Positions 24,736-33,910 are shown, numbered from the stretch's first letter. The stretch is 64,000 bases of DNA from UBA6168 sp041741095 (GCA_041741095.1 JBGSKQ010000036.1:13893-77892), one strand, 5' to 3'. A program made the numbers and translations. Notes: generated by a model not told the origin, from the sequence alone.

Positions 24736-25239
24736 ATGAAAAATCCGAATCAACAGGCCAATGGTGAATGTTGCCCGGCATTTCATCCTGAAAAATGGGA
24801 TGCAAAAACATTCCAATGGAATCACAAGCACTTCATCAAAACCTCTATTCCCACGCTGTTCCACATCCCCTTTCCGCCCATGATCGGCAAGCGTTTGACC
24901 AACATGATGAAGCTGGCCGAAGATGCCCACAAACTGGAGGAAAGCAAAGAGGACACCTTGGTGCTATTCACCGATCCAAGCCCCTTCAAGTCCGACATCT
25001 ACCTTTCGGTGACGGACGAGGTGCCCGGTGCGGAAAATACGGATCTGAGCGGTCATTATATGAGCCGGGTATATGATGGCGAATTCAACGAAGTGCCAAA
25101 ATTTATCCGCCAGATGAATGACAGCCTGGACAAGCAGGGCAAAAAAGCCAGGAACTATTACGTGCATTATGCCTACTGCCCGAAATGCGCCAAAAAAGCG
25201 GGGCACAATTACATGGTGCTGTTTGCTGAGGTGGGGTGA
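24736..25239 (+). CDS. Conserved hypothetical protein with paired Cys near both ends
   Basis: A 167-residue protein that I do not recognise by family. It is soluble, with no signal peptide or membrane helix. It has a Cys pair near the start (GECCPAFHPEKWD) and a C-x2-C near the end (YAYCPKCAKKAGHNY), which could together bind a metal. The middle region (IPFPPMIGKRLTNMMKLAED, LVLFTDPSPFKSDIYLSVTDEV) looks like an alpha-beta domain. The start is the first ATG. Both neighbouring genes face away or stand at a distance, so there is no operon hint. Confidence 0.65.
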   Translation: MKNPNQQANGECCPAFHPEKWDAKTFQWNHKHFIKTSIPTLFHIPFPPMIGKRLTNMMKLAEDAHKLEESKEDTLVLFTDPSPFKSDIYLSVTDEVPGAENTDLSGHYMSRVYDGEFNEVPKFIRQMNDSLDKQGKKARNYYVHYAYCPKCAKKAGHNYMVLFAEVG

Positions 25240-25456
25240 AAATTTTTTGGGTTATTTTGTTGAGCCGCATGGCTTGGATGCAGCAGCGGGGCGTGATATC
25301 ACTGAATTGTAGTTTACAAGGAACAGGTTGTAAAACAGTTTCTAAGGTGCAAACTTGCAAGTAAACAGGACTTGATAACCTGGTATATAGAAAAGGAGAA
25401 TTATTTTATCTTTACCATTTATAAGCCTTTTTCATCTCTCAATTAAATCTATAGCT

Positions 25457-26860
25457 ATGAAATCCAAAACTTACATCGCTTCCGTACTTGCCATCTTTTT
25501 TGGACTAAGCCAAAACCTGAATGGGCAGGAGTTTTTTAAGACTTATTCGGAAATAAAAAATGGGTTAAGTCATTGGATAAAAATCCAACGAATACGTGAA
25601 ACGCCTTCGATGGGATATGAGGTTTTTAGCTTTACAGTTACGGATGTATTAAATGCAAGTGATATTAATTGGTTGGAAGTAAATGCAGATGGTGAATTGC
25701 TAAATGCTATTGACCTCGATCCCCCTTCAGATGGCCTTTATGATTTTTGGAATACACAACTCCTTAATAAGGATGAATACATAAGAAGCTCATTAAATTG
25801 GTTTGTTGACAGCCTATTTTTTACAAAATTTACAGCAAATAATGAGATAATTTGGGAGAAAATATTTCCAAATGTAGATCATAATGGGTTCTTTACAGAT
25901 GGTCTATTTGAAGATATTTGGCTATTATACAAGGCAAACTCTATAGATGGAGACTCGCTGGTGCTGAATAAAATGACAAATAATGGGGAATTGATATGGC
26001 AATCCAAGTTTCCTGGAGATTTTGACTTAAATGCTTATAGCCCTTTGGAATATAAGACCAATTTCGCCACAACACCTACCGGCGGCATTATTTTCCAAAA
26101 TATAAAATATACTGAGCAATATTGGGGCATATTGTCTGTCAATAATGCAGGCCAGCTAAAATGGGTTTATGACACCCTGCCCGGCATAGCGCTTAGCCCC
26201 ATTGCAGTTGGTGCAGATGAGTCCACGCTCTTATTGGTTCAAGATACCAGCGGGCAGGAGAGCTTGACTAAACTCGACGCAGAAGGGCAGACAAATTGGA
26301 ATATCCTGTTGGCCGACTCCACTGGCTGGGCCACTCCAGTCATCCTTGGCGCTGTGGGTAGAAAGGGGGAAGATTTTATTTTGGTAGCTACAGTAAGTGA
26401 CACTTTGAAAGCCGTTCATATTAGGCCGGATGGATCTTTTGGCCAGCATTGGGAACATATTGATTCAGGTGCAGAATATATCTTTCACACTGGAATAGAA
26501 GATGATGAAGGCAATATTCTTTTTTCCGGATTGCAGGGATACAAAGGTTTTTTAGCCAAAATCTCCCCGCTCGAATCCTTCCCTTCTGCTGCCTTAGTGG
26601 CTATCGAACAGCCAATTGCTCTTCATGTTTTTCCCAATCCTGCAACAGATAAGATTACTGTTTCGCTTTTCCACCCATTGGAGAGGGCAGATTACAAAAT
26701 AATCCTAATGAATACCTTGGGCGAAGCGGTTTTGAGTCAATATTTACTGGAAGGAATTACAGAAATAGCTGTGGATGCTGTGCCGCCAGGAATATACTTC
26801 TTGACCGTCTTTAAGGATGGGGCTGTATTCGCCTCAGAACGCCTGCTTGTACACCCCTGA
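25457..26860 (+). CDS. Secreted protein with C-terminal T9SS sorting domain
   Basis: A 467-residue protein with a signal peptide (ending LNGQEFF) and a C-terminal type A T9SS sorting domain: ALHVFPNPATDKITVSLF, IILMNTLGEAVLSQYLL, AVDAVPPGIYFLTVFKDG. The middle has repeated segments with W and D, such as GELIWQSKFPGD, GQLKWVYDTLPG and GQTNWNILLAD, a bladed beta-propeller-like pattern. It would be exported through the outer membrane and attached or released. The gene is clearly more AT-rich than its neighbours, which may point to transfer or to relaxed coding in a secreted protein. The stop codon lies within the left end of a large inverted-repeat element. Confidence 0.88.
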   Translation: MKSKTYIASVLAIFFGLSQNLNGQEFFKTYSEIKNGLSHWIKIQRIRETPSMGYEVFSFTVTDVLNASDINWLEVNADGELLNAIDLDPPSDGLYDFWNTQLLNKDEYIRSSLNWFVDSLFFTKFTANNEIIWEKIFPNVDHNGFFTDGLFEDIWLLYKANSIDGDSLVLNKMTNNGELIWQSKFPGDFDLNAYSPLEYKTNFATTPTGGIIFQNIKYTEQYWGILSVNNAGQLKWVYDTLPGIALSPIAVGADESTLLLVQDTSGQESLTKLDAEGQTNWNILLADSTGWATPVILGAVGRKGEDFILVATVSDTLKAVHIRPDGSFGQHWEHIDSGAEYIFHTGIEDDEGNILFSGLQGYKGFLAKISPLESFPSAALVAIEQPIALHVFPNPATDKITVSLFHPLERADYKIILMNTLGEAVLSQYLLEGITEIAVDAVPPGIYFLTVFKDGAVFASERLLVHP

Positions 26861-27165
26861 TCCTAAAAGGGGAATCTATTCGGGAAGTCCGCAGGTCTTT
26901 GCAGATATAGTTCCCCTTTAGGCAGGGGCGATTGGTTCTATTTTTTTGATTGACGATATAAGATTGACGATATAAGATTTAAGATTTTGGGGGCTGTACC
27001 AAGCCTAAAACTCCCAGCTTGGGCTGCAAATCGCCAATCTGCCATCAAAAAATCACCAATTCAATCTAAAATCTTACGTCTGAAATCTTATATCTGAAAT
27101 CAAAATATCTTCTTAAATCAGAACCAATCAGCCCTGCCCTTCAGGGGCCAGGGGTGTACTCGCAC
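26848..27165. repeat. Inverted-repeat element (about 310 bp) with heptamer arms
   Basis: The outer left end (GTACACCCCTGA, CTTTAGGCAGGGGCGATTGGTTCT) is mirrored by the right end (AGAACCAATCAGCCCTGCCC, AGGGGTGTAC). Inside, six GATNNAN heptamers at 26948-26989 face complementary heptamers (AATCTTA, CGTCTGA and kin) at 27063-27104. The region covers nearly the entire 316-base gap and its left end includes the stop codon of the T9SS gene. No frame is present. Confidence 0.8.
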
Positions 27166-27176
27166 AGGCCACCCCC

Positions 27177-28277
27177 TCACCCAAACCTCCCAAATGCCTC
27201 CCCCAACCTATCCGGCAATTCCCCCTTCGAGGCGGCGAGGTAGTCGTTGTAAGAACATGGGATCAGGCGGTGGCGCTCGTGGCGCTTTTTGGTTTTCACG
27301 GGTACTTGCAGCCACCAACGGCCTGACTTGTTGCTTTTCCAGAAGGTCAGTTGGTAGTCGTGGCCCTTGTATTCCACGATGTATTCTGTAAGGCCATCCA
27401 TGCTGGCGGGGAAGTCACGTTTGCGGTTGGCGAATCCATCCATGAAATACCAAATCAGTTGGGCGAGTACGTGGGCAGTGGCATGGGACTCGTCGAGTTC
27501 GTGGCGGTAGCCGTAGAATCCGATGGAGGTCAGCTTGTCGCTCATGCCGGCATAACGGCTGAGTTGGCAGGCCTCTTCGCAGAGAAAACCGCTGGGCGAG
27601 GCATCCACCGTGCCGGGGGCTTCGCTGCGCTTGAGGGCGCCGAGGTGGAAGGCCACCAGGTCGGCGTCCCGTAGGTAGGGTTCGGTATCGGGCAGGTTGG
27701 ATTTGACCTTGCCGAGCCGCACCGTGTCAAAATGGCTTTTTTCCAAATCCATGAACACGTCATCGTCCACAAAGTGCGACTGGCAGCCGATGGCGCTGAA
27801 ATGGAAAAGCCTGTTTTTGCCTTGTAAAATGGGGTTGAGGTAGTAACCTTTCACCTCGGCCAGTTTGGGGTGAAAAGCAATATGCTGATCCACCATCGCC
27901 ACGCTGACAGAATGCTGGCAGGCCTGGTGGGCCTGAAATTGCGCCTGAATGAGCTTGCCATCGTAACCAATGAGGACAGGGCAGATCCCGCCTTCCAACA
28001 GCTCCTGCACCACGGGGATAATGAAAGAGTGATCTTCTTTCCGCACATTGCCGAGATCGGCAATGGCGAGGTTTCCAAAGGAAAAACTCAGCGGATAAAG
28101 GGCCTGCCGCATGGCGTCCGCCTCTTCTGCTCCGATGCCAACGAGGGCGATGGCCGTCCCTTTCAGGTCGGGAAGGTCCTTTTCGTAGCGTTGTATTTTG
28201 CTGCCAAACCTGCCTTTTTCAAGCTGAAGGTCTTTCGTCAGTGCAGCGGGAATGGGCTTTAGCCAGTTTTCGAGCAT
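27177..28277 (-). CDS. Ureohydrolase (arginase/formimidoylglutamase)-like protein with most metal ligands missing
   Basis: This 366-residue protein has the overall pattern of the arginase superfamily of Bacteroidota, often labelled formimidoylglutamase. However, the metal-binding motifs are mostly lost: the GGDHS loop reads IGYDGK, the DAHxD loop reads VDQHIA (first Asp and His kept, second Asp changed), and the SxDxDxxDP loop reads VAFHLGALKRSEAPG. The C-terminal region (KGHDYQLTFWKSNKSGRWW) is an addition of about 60 residues. It may be a non-catalytic relative or use another chemistry. It is divergent from the amino-acid dehydrogenase, which may hint at nitrogen metabolism. Confidence 0.72.
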   Translation of the reverse strand: MLENWLKPIPAALTKDLQLEKGRFGSKIQRYEKDLPDLKGTAIALVGIGAEEADAMRQALYPLSFSFGNLAIADLGNVRKEDHSFIIPVVQELLEGGICPVLIGYDGKLIQAQFQAHQACQHSVSVAMVDQHIAFHPKLAEVKGYYLNPILQGKNRLFHFSAIGCQSHFVDDDVFMDLEKSHFDTVRLGKVKSNLPDTEPYLRDADLVAFHLGALKRSEAPGTVDASPSGFLCEEACQLSRYAGMSDKLTSIGFYGYRHELDESHATAHVLAQLIWYFMDGFANRKRDFPASMDGLTEYIVEYKGHDYQLTFWKSNKSGRWWLQVPVKTKKRHERHRLIPCSYNDYLAASKGELPDRLGEAFGRFG

Positions 28278-28289
28278 TTTTTCGTTGTG

Positions 28290-28434
28290 TTTTGGTGCTT
28301 ATGCGTTTGGGTGTTTTGGGCGTCTGGGCTTGGCATCATCCTTTTAAAACAGTTTCTTAGAAATCTTGCAAGCACGTTCGTCCTCCTTCGGCGCTAAAAA
28401 ACACCTGGACACTCAAACACCTAAACACACTTCA
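28290..28434. repeat. Low-complexity TGTTTGGGTG-type quasi-repeats in inverted arrangement
   Basis: GTTTGGGTGTTTTGGGCGTCTGGGC near 28302-28327 and AAACACCTGGACACTC, AAACACCTAAACAC near 28399-28430 are roughly complementary arms of short 7-9-base units. In between lies TTAAAACAGTTTCTTAGAAATCTTGCAAG, of which a close relative occurs at about 25331-25366. No gene is present in 28278-28545. Confidence 0.5.
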
Positions 28435-28545
28435 GCGGCAAATGTAACGATTCATCATTTTTATAAAAGCCATCTTGAAAAACCAGGAAAGGGAGGCGTA
28501 CTTTTGCCCGCCATTTTGAAAAATTTCCTAACCATCTGTCATCTC

Positions 28546-29814
28546 ATGGAAAAACTTTTGAAACAATACAAAGAAAAACGCCCGGAAATCACCTTTGAAT
28601 GGAACGACGCCGAGACCGGCGCACGGGGCTGGGTCGTCATCAATTCGCTGCGCAATGGGGCGGCTGGCGGCGGCACCCGGATGCGGCAGGGCCTGACCAA
28701 AGAGGAGGTCGTTTCTTTGGCCAAAACGATGGAAATCAAATTTTCGGTAGCCGGGCCGGACATCGGCGGCGGCAAGTCGGGCATTGACTTCGACCCCAAC
28801 GACCCACGCCGGGAGGAGGTGCTGAGGCGCTGGTACAGGGCGGTTTTCCCTATTTTGAAAAACTACTACGGTACGGGCGGCGACCTCAACGTGGACGAAC
28901 TGAAAGACGTCATCCCCATCACCGAAGAACTCGGCCTCTGGCACCCGCAGGAGGGCATCGTCAACGGCCATTTCAGCAATGCTTCCAATGGCGAAAAGGT
29001 GAAGGTGCTGGGGCAACTACGCTATGGTTGTTCCAAAATAGTGGAGGACAACCGCTTCATCCCCGACGGCCCGGTAAAGTATGCAGTGGCCGATATGATC
29101 ACGGGCTTCGGCGTGGCCGAATCGGTGCGCCATTACTATCAGATTTTTAGGAAAACGAGCTTGAATGGCAAAACAGCGATCATACAGGGCTGGGGCAACG
29201 TGGCCTCGGCGGCGGCCTGTTACCTGGCGGTGGAGGGCGTGAAAATCCTCGGCATCATTGACCGTGTGGGCGGCATCATCCGGCCCGACGGCATGGGCCT
29301 CGAGGAGGTCAAAGAGTTGTTTTTGAAAAAAGACAGGAACAAACTGGCCACCTCCGATATGCTTTCGTTTGAAGAAACCAACGAACGCATCTGGAAACTG
29401 GGTGCAGATATTTTCATTCCGGGTGCGGCCTCGAAACTCGTGAGCCGTGAACAGGTGGACGATCTGTTGGCAGGCGGTATCGAGGTCATTTCCTGTGGTG
29501 CCAATGTGCCTTTTGTGGATGATGGCGTTTTCTTCGGCCCAACGGCACACTTCGCCGACCACCACCTGAGCCTTATCCCCGATTTTATCGCCAACTGTGG
29601 CATGGCAAGGGTTTTCGCTTACCTGATGCGCCCCGATGCGCCCATGACGGACGAGGCGATTTTTGAAGATGTGTCCAACACCATCCGCCGTGCCTTGGAG
29701 GAAGTTTATTCTTTTAACCCAAAACTCACCCATATCTCTACTGCTGCACTGGAATTGGCGCTCGGAAAACTGATGGGCAATGAAGCTGCATTGGATGCTG
29801 ATCAAAGCTTTTGA
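28546..29814 (+). CDS. Glu/Leu/Phe/Val dehydrogenase family protein
   Basis: The 422-residue protein has the amino-acid dehydrogenase build: an N-terminal substrate domain with GGGTRMRQG, the catalytic region PDIGGGKSGIDFDPNDP (the Lys binds the substrate carboxylate) and NVDELKDVIP, then a Rossmann domain with IIQGWGNVASAAACYLA and ISCGANVPFVDDG. It deaminates an amino acid, glutamate or a branched-chain one, with NAD(P). I chose the ATG at 28546 (MEKLLKQYKEKRPEI); the frame is open further upstream but contains repeat-derived sequence. The neighbours do not narrow the substrate. A rho-independent terminator follows 60 bases after the stop. Confidence 0.9.
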   Translation: MEKLLKQYKEKRPEITFEWNDAETGARGWVVINSLRNGAAGGGTRMRQGLTKEEVVSLAKTMEIKFSVAGPDIGGGKSGIDFDPNDPRREEVLRRWYRAVFPILKNYYGTGGDLNVDELKDVIPITEELGLWHPQEGIVNGHFSNASNGEKVKVLGQLRYGCSKIVEDNRFIPDGPVKYAVADMITGFGVAESVRHYYQIFRKTSLNGKTAIIQGWGNVASAAACYLAVEGVKILGIIDRVGGIIRPDGMGLEEVKELFLKKDRNKLATSDMLSFEETNERIWKLGADIFIPGAASKLVSREQVDDLLAGGIEVISCGANVPFVDDGVFFGPTAHFADHHLSLIPDFIANCGMARVFAYLMRPDAPMTDEAIFEDVSNTIRRALEEVYSFNPKLTHISTAALELALGKLMGNEAALDADQSF

Positions 29815-29872
29815 TCAAAAAAAGGAAACCAAGCAGGGTTGTTTTACGTACAAAAAAAAAGAGTAAGCACCG

Positions 29873-29894
29873 AAAAGCCCTTGGGCGTTTTTTT
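29873..29894 (+). terminator. Rho-independent terminator after the amino-acid dehydrogenase gene
   Basis: AAAAGCCC-TT-GGGC followed by a run of seven T forms a short GC stem with an A-tract before and a T-tract after. Part of the 293-base gap 29815-30107; the rest holds the OmpA promoter. Confidence 0.6.
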
Positions 29895-29992
29895 CATAGC
29901 CAGCAAAGTTTTTCCACCTTGGCTGAACAAATTGCCGTTTTGGCATTTTAAAATATAGGAGTTTTACGGATAGGTAAAACCCTCACGTTTGT

Positions 29993-30023
29993 TTTGAATT
30001 AACGTCCCATAAAATTATATTTG
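29993..30023 (+). promoter_or_regulatory. Bacteroidota-type promoter of the OmpA-family gene
   Basis: TTTG at 29993-29996 and TATATTTG at 30016-30023, spacing exactly 19, fully match the consensus TTTG-N19-TAnnTTTG. Transcription would start near 30030, giving a leader of about 78 bases. Confidence 0.75.
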
Positions 30024-30107
30024 CAATATCCCGTGAACAGAGCTTTTGAAAAAAGGCGAGGTTCTCACTTTTGTTAACCGATTTATTTCACCTAAAAACA
30101 ACTTCCT

Positions 30108-31598
30108 ATGGCGAAGAGAATAATCTACTCACTGCTCATCTGTCTCGCCGGTTTTTTACTTCCTTTTTCATTGCTGGCCCAAGATACCCCCCCAACGGTT
30201 GATGTCGTTCCACCATTGCCACAGCCCTACAAGGCAACGCCCGCCCACATGTGGGAATTGGGCCTGCATGGCGGTGCTGCCATTGGTTTTTCCGACATTG
30301 ATTATATGCCAAATTGGGGCGCTGGTTTCCACATCCGCCGTGCTATTGACTACGTATTTTCGTTGCGCCTGGAGGGGCTTTATGCCTCCATCAAAAACGA
30401 CGATACAGAGGATGGTACCACAGAAACCACCTGGCAGTCAGGTTCCCTCCAACTGCTTGTTTCCATCAACAATTTGATCTGGACGGCCAATACCAACCGA
30501 AAAGTAAATGTTTACGGATTGGTGGGCGGTGGCATGAACCGTTTTAAACTGGATGTGATAACGGACGGTCCGGCACCTCCCGTCCTCACTTCCGAAGATT
30601 ATATTTATCAAACTCATGGCGATATAGGGCTTGGTATCGCTTTTAGGATTGCGCCACGCTTCAATCTCGGCTTTGAGAGCAAAGCCACCATGCTTTTCGG
30701 CAGGGATGCCGACAGGTTGGACGGGGTGAATCGTCAGGAAAATGACATTCTTGCCTATTCCAGCATCCGGCTGAACTTTAACCTCGGAAACAAAGACAAA
30801 AAAGCCGAACCATTGTATTGGGTAAATCCGATGGATGTCATCCTGAAAGATTTTTCTGAATTGAAAAATGCCCCTCAGTTTAGTACTGCCGATACGGACG
30901 GCGATGGAGTGATTGACCTCCTCGATCAAGATAGTAATACGCCTCCCGGCGTGGAAGTGGACACACGCGGGATGCCGCTCGATAGCGACGGCGACGGCAT
31001 ACCCAACTTCGAGGACGACGAGCCATTTGTAAAAAAAGGCCGGAAAATCGCTGTGATGGAAGAAGACAGGCCCTTTATGACAGAGGACGATGTGCGCAAG
31101 GTCTTTGATGAGCAGCTCAACGAATACACTTCGCCCGATGGAAAAGGTAGTGGTTCTGACGGAACAGGCGGCGGTCTGATAGTAAAGGGCGGCGGCATTG
31201 CCAGTTGGTTTTTGCCAATTGTCCATTTTAACATTGACGACCATAAAATCCGCTATTCTGAATATGGTAGCCTGGCCAATGTTGCCAACGTGATGAAGGG
31301 CAACCCCAACCTGCGCATCGTGGTTACGGGTTTTACCGATAAAACGGCTTCCGATGCCTACAACATGAATTTGTCCTATAACCGGGCAAAATCTTCCATT
31401 GACCATTTGGTCAACGTACACGGAATCACCCGTAGCCGTTTGATATTGAATTATAATGGTGAAAATGACCCACTTGTACCTTCCACAGGTAGCACCTTGA
31501 TGAACCGTCGGGTTGAATTCAAAGTCGCCACTGGCAATGAAGTGGACATGGAATCGCCCCGGCCCATCAGCGGGAAAGGGAAGAATAAGGGGTATTGA
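30108..31598 (+). CDS. OmpA-family outer-membrane protein with thrombospondin type 3 repeats
   Basis: The 496-residue protein has a signal peptide (to about residue 25, ending LLAQ), an eight-stranded barrel region (about 45-235, with HMWELGLHGGAAIGFSDIDY and ending in NLGNKDKK), a calcium-binding thrombospondin type 3 stretch (DTDGDGVIDLLDQD, LDSDGDGIPNFED), and a C-terminal OmpA peptidoglycan-binding domain (NLRIVVTGFTDKTASDAYNMNLSYNRAKSS...MNRRVEFKV). It ties the outer membrane to the wall. It has its own perfect consensus promoter and a terminator downstream, so it is probably a monocistronic and strongly expressed gene. Confidence 0.93.
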   Translation: MAKRIIYSLLICLAGFLLPFSLLAQDTPPTVDVVPPLPQPYKATPAHMWELGLHGGAAIGFSDIDYMPNWGAGFHIRRAIDYVFSLRLEGLYASIKNDDTEDGTTETTWQSGSLQLLVSINNLIWTANTNRKVNVYGLVGGGMNRFKLDVITDGPAPPVLTSEDYIYQTHGDIGLGIAFRIAPRFNLGFESKATMLFGRDADRLDGVNRQENDILAYSSIRLNFNLGNKDKKAEPLYWVNPMDVILKDFSELKNAPQFSTADTDGDGVIDLLDQDSNTPPGVEVDTRGMPLDSDGDGIPNFEDDEPFVKKGRKIAVMEEDRPFMTEDDVRKVFDEQLNEYTSPDGKGSGSDGTGGGLIVKGGGIASWFLPIVHFNIDDHKIRYSEYGSLANVANVMKGNPNLRIVVTGFTDKTASDAYNMNLSYNRAKSSIDHLVNVHGITRSRLILNYNGENDPLVPSTGSTLMNRRVEFKVATGNEVDMESPRPISGKGKNKGY

Positions 31599-31634
31599 GG
31601 TTTTTTCAGTTCGCTCCCGATAGATAGCGGGATC

Positions 31635-31821
31635 AGTCTGCAGTCCGCAGTCCGCAGTCTTCAGTCGGATTTCGGCAACTATCAAAAAAACAGAAAAAGG
31701 CCAGGAGGTATTTACCATCCTGGCCTTTTTCTTTTGCCTTTACTGAAGACTGTGGACTGAAAACTGTGGCCCCGAAGCGAGTTTGGGGTTCTCGCTACGC
31801 TCGAAACTGCGGACTGAAAAC
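31635..31821. repeat. GNGGACT-family heptamer arrays flanking a terminator
   Basis: AGTCTGC, AGTCCGC twice and AGTCTTC occupy 31635-31662. On the far side, GAAGACT, GTGGACT, GAAAACT (about 31745-31765) and GCGGACT, GAAAACT, AAAGACT (about 31808-31828) are the complement sense. Between 31775 and 31815 is the module GGGGTTCTCGCTACGCTCGAAACTG, also found at 6559-6584. As with the SDR gene, the stop codon of the leftward gene (31828-31830) abuts the array. Confidence 0.75.
31694..31735. terminator. Bidirectional rho-independent terminator between the OmpA gene and the CoA-binding gene
   Basis: AAAAAGGCCAGGA pairs perfectly with TCCTGGCCTTTTT across an 11-base loop. With A-runs and T-runs on the two sides it can stop transcription from either direction. 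Confidence 0.85.
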
Positions 31822-31827
31822 TAAAGA

Positions 31828-32187
31828 CTAGAACTGCCCCGTCGAAAGCATCACCAGTGTACAGGCCGGCAAGACCTCAACGCCCTCCAATTTGGCCCGC
31901 TGCATAAAGGCATAATTTTCAGTGCCGGGGTTGAAAATAATACGCTTGGGTTTGAGATCGAGAATGTAATCGTAGTATTCTTCCTGCCGAAATGGGTTGA
32001 TGTACATCGTCACCGTGTCAATATCCTCCAATTTTGGTTGGCCGGTTTGGATGGGGATGCCTTCTACAACGTCCTCTTTGTTGCCCAAGGCGACCACTTC
32101 GTGGCCATGTTTCAATAATTGTACGACGGCGAGGTAGGCATATCTGGCAGGATTGGAAGTAGCGCCGAGCACCAATGTTTTTTTCAT
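31828..32187 (-). CDS. CoA-binding protein (YccU family)
   Basis: A 119-residue single-domain protein: TLVLGATSNPARYAYLAVVQLLKHGHEVVALGNK is the Rossmann CoA-binding start, IDTVTMYINPFRQEEYYDYIL and PKRIIFNPGTENYAF match the family. It resembles the CoA-binding part of succinyl-CoA ligase alpha and of protein acetyltransferases but stands alone; its exact role is unknown. It is separated from the E2 gene by a terminator, and the last codons (TGQF and stop) border the GNGGACT array. Confidence 0.85.
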   Translation of the reverse strand: MKKTLVLGATSNPARYAYLAVVQLLKHGHEVVALGNKEDVVEGIPIQTGQPKLEDIDTVTMYINPFRQEEYYDYILDLKPKRIIFNPGTENYAFMQRAKLEGVEVLPACTLVMLSTGQF

Positions 32188-32201
32188 AAAATATAGATAA
32201 G

Positions 32202-32239
32202 AAAAAGCCGGAAGGCGTGATAAATAACGCTTTCCGGCT
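32202..32239 (-). terminator. Rho-independent terminator after the E2 gene
   Basis: AGCCGGAAGGCGT and ACGCTTTCCGGCT pair with one wobble around a short loop. On the minus strand the stem is followed by a T-run (complement of A at 32202-32206), so it ends the leftward E2 transcript. Confidence 0.8.
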
Positions 32240-32267
32240 GGCTTGTGTTTATTTTGAAAACCGCTCC

Positions 32268-33557
32268 TTAAACCAACAAGCGGACAGGTTCTTCCAAAAT
32301 GCCTTTCAGCGTTTGCAAAAACTCCGAGCCAGTAGCGCCGTCCACCACCCGGTGGTCGCAGGAAAGGGTCACTTTCATCATGTTGCCAATGGTGATTTCA
32401 CCATTTTTTACAATAGGCTTTTGGATAATGGCACCCACGGCCAGTATGCAGGCGTCGGGCGGGTTGATGATGCCCGTGAACTCCTCGATGCCGAACATGC
32501 CGAGGTTTGAAATGGTAAAAGTGTTGCCGCTCATTTCGTCGGGCTGCAACTTTTTATTGCGGGCCTTTTCAGCATAAACCTTCACTTCTGTATTGATGTG
32601 CGACAGCGATTTCAGGTCGGCATGGCGGATGACAGGCACGAGCAGGCCATCTTCCACGGCCACAGCCACTCCAATATTGATGTTTTTGTTGTAGCGGATT
32701 TTGTCGCCCAACCAGGAAGAATTGACCGCCGGGTGCTTGCGCAAAGCAACGGCGGCAGCTTTCACCACGATGTCGTTGAAGGAAATCTTGACGGGAGCGG
32801 CCAGTTCGTTGAGCTTGGGCCGCATTTCCACCGCTTTGTCCATGTTGATTTCCATCGTCAGGTAGAAGTGCGGAGATGTGTTTTTGCTCTCGCTCAGGCG
32901 CTTGGCGATGGTCTTGCGCATTTGGCTGACGGCCTTTTCTTCAAAAGCATCTTCGCCGCCGAAATTGAACGAAGGCAGGGCCGGGGCGGCAGGTGCAGCT
33001 TTTGCGGGTGCTGGGGCGGCGGCAGGCGCTTCGCCTTTTTTCTCCACAAAATCTTCCACGTCACGGCGCACGATGCGGCCACCATCGCCCGAACCGGAGA
33101 CGGCAGAAATATCAATACCTGCTTCCTTGGCCATGCTCTTCGCCAGTGGCGAAGCCTTGATGCGCTTGTCGCTGCTGGACGATTCGGCAGTGGCAGGTGC
33201 GGCATCCGTGGTGGCGGCAATAGCGGGCTCGGGTTCTTTTGCTGGTGCTTTTTCTTCTGATTTTGATTGGCCATTGGACGAGGCGGCGGCACTTCCTGAA
33301 ACAGCCGACTGCCATTCTTCCCCTTTTTTGCCAATGACGGCGATGACGCCTTCCACTGGCACAGTGCCCTCTTTCACGGCGATATGGAGCAGATGGCCTT
33401 CCCACAGGCTCTCGAAATCCATCGTCGCTTTGTCGGTTTCTATTTCTGCAAGCAGGTCGCCTGGTTGTACCTTGTCTCCTTCTTTTTTGTGCCAAGCGAC
33501 GATGTTGCCTTCTTCCATCGTGTCGCTCATCCGGGGCATTCTGATTACTTCAGCCAT
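32268..33557 (-). CDS. pdhC: Dihydrolipoamide acetyltransferase, E2 of pyruvate dehydrogenase
   Basis: The 429-residue protein has one lipoyl domain (residues 1-78, with K43 in EIETDKATMDFES as lipoylation site), an Ala/Pro/Lys-rich linker, a peripheral-subunit binding domain (IKASPLAKSMAKEAGIDI... GRIVRRDVEDF, about 131-172), another Ala/Pro linker, and the catalytic domain ending in SCDHRVVDGATGSEFL with catalytic H402 and D406. It moves acetyl groups from pyruvate to CoA. E1 and E3 genes are not nearby. A terminator on the minus strand follows. The leader region includes a TAATTTTG box at 33714-33721 (complement), a possible -7 element. Confidence 0.93.
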   Translation of the reverse strand: MAEVIRMPRMSDTMEEGNIVAWHKKEGDKVQPGDLLAEIETDKATMDFESLWEGHLLHIAVKEGTVPVEGVIAVIGKKGEEWQSAVSGSAAASSNGQSKSEEKAPAKEPEPAIAATTDAAPATAESSSSDKRIKASPLAKSMAKEAGIDISAVSGSGDGGRIVRRDVEDFVEKKGEAPAAAPAPAKAAPAAPALPSFNFGGEDAFEEKAVSQMRKTIAKRLSESKNTSPHFYLTMEINMDKAVEMRPKLNELAAPVKISFNDIVVKAAAVALRKHPAVNSSWLGDKIRYNKNINIGVAVAVEDGLLVPVIRHADLKSLSHINTEVKVYAEKARNKKLQPDEMSGNTFTISNLGMFGIEEFTGIINPPDACILAVGAIIQKPIVKNGEITIGNMMKVTLSCDHRVVDGATGSEFLQTLKGILEEPVRLLV

Positions 33558-33910
33558 ATTTTGTTGAAAATTGTTCGTTGAAAGTTGTCCGTTGCAGCGC
33601 CCATTTCTGTTTTAAGAAAAACAGCCGTGGGATGCAGGCAGCGCAGAACTTCGCAAAAATGCAATAATTTCGCTTTTTCAATTGGTTTGCTGGCCTAAAG
33701 CTGCCCAGCGGCGCAAAATTAAAGAAGCTGAACAAAGAACCGGTGCAATGGTTTGGGTAAATATTTGGTTGCGAAATAATAGGTTTTAAGAAATGCAATT
33801 GGCTGTTTGGCAATTGACTATAGGCTAACGGCCAATTACTAAAAGCATTTTATAACTGACATTATCTATTGTCGCAGCAACTGGCTGCCCATTCCGCCTT
33901 CATCTCCAAC

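Noticed and set aside
30438..31718. A 426-codon frame opposite the OmpA-family gene
   Set aside because: Antisense shadow; the plus-strand gene has a signal peptide, domains and promoter.
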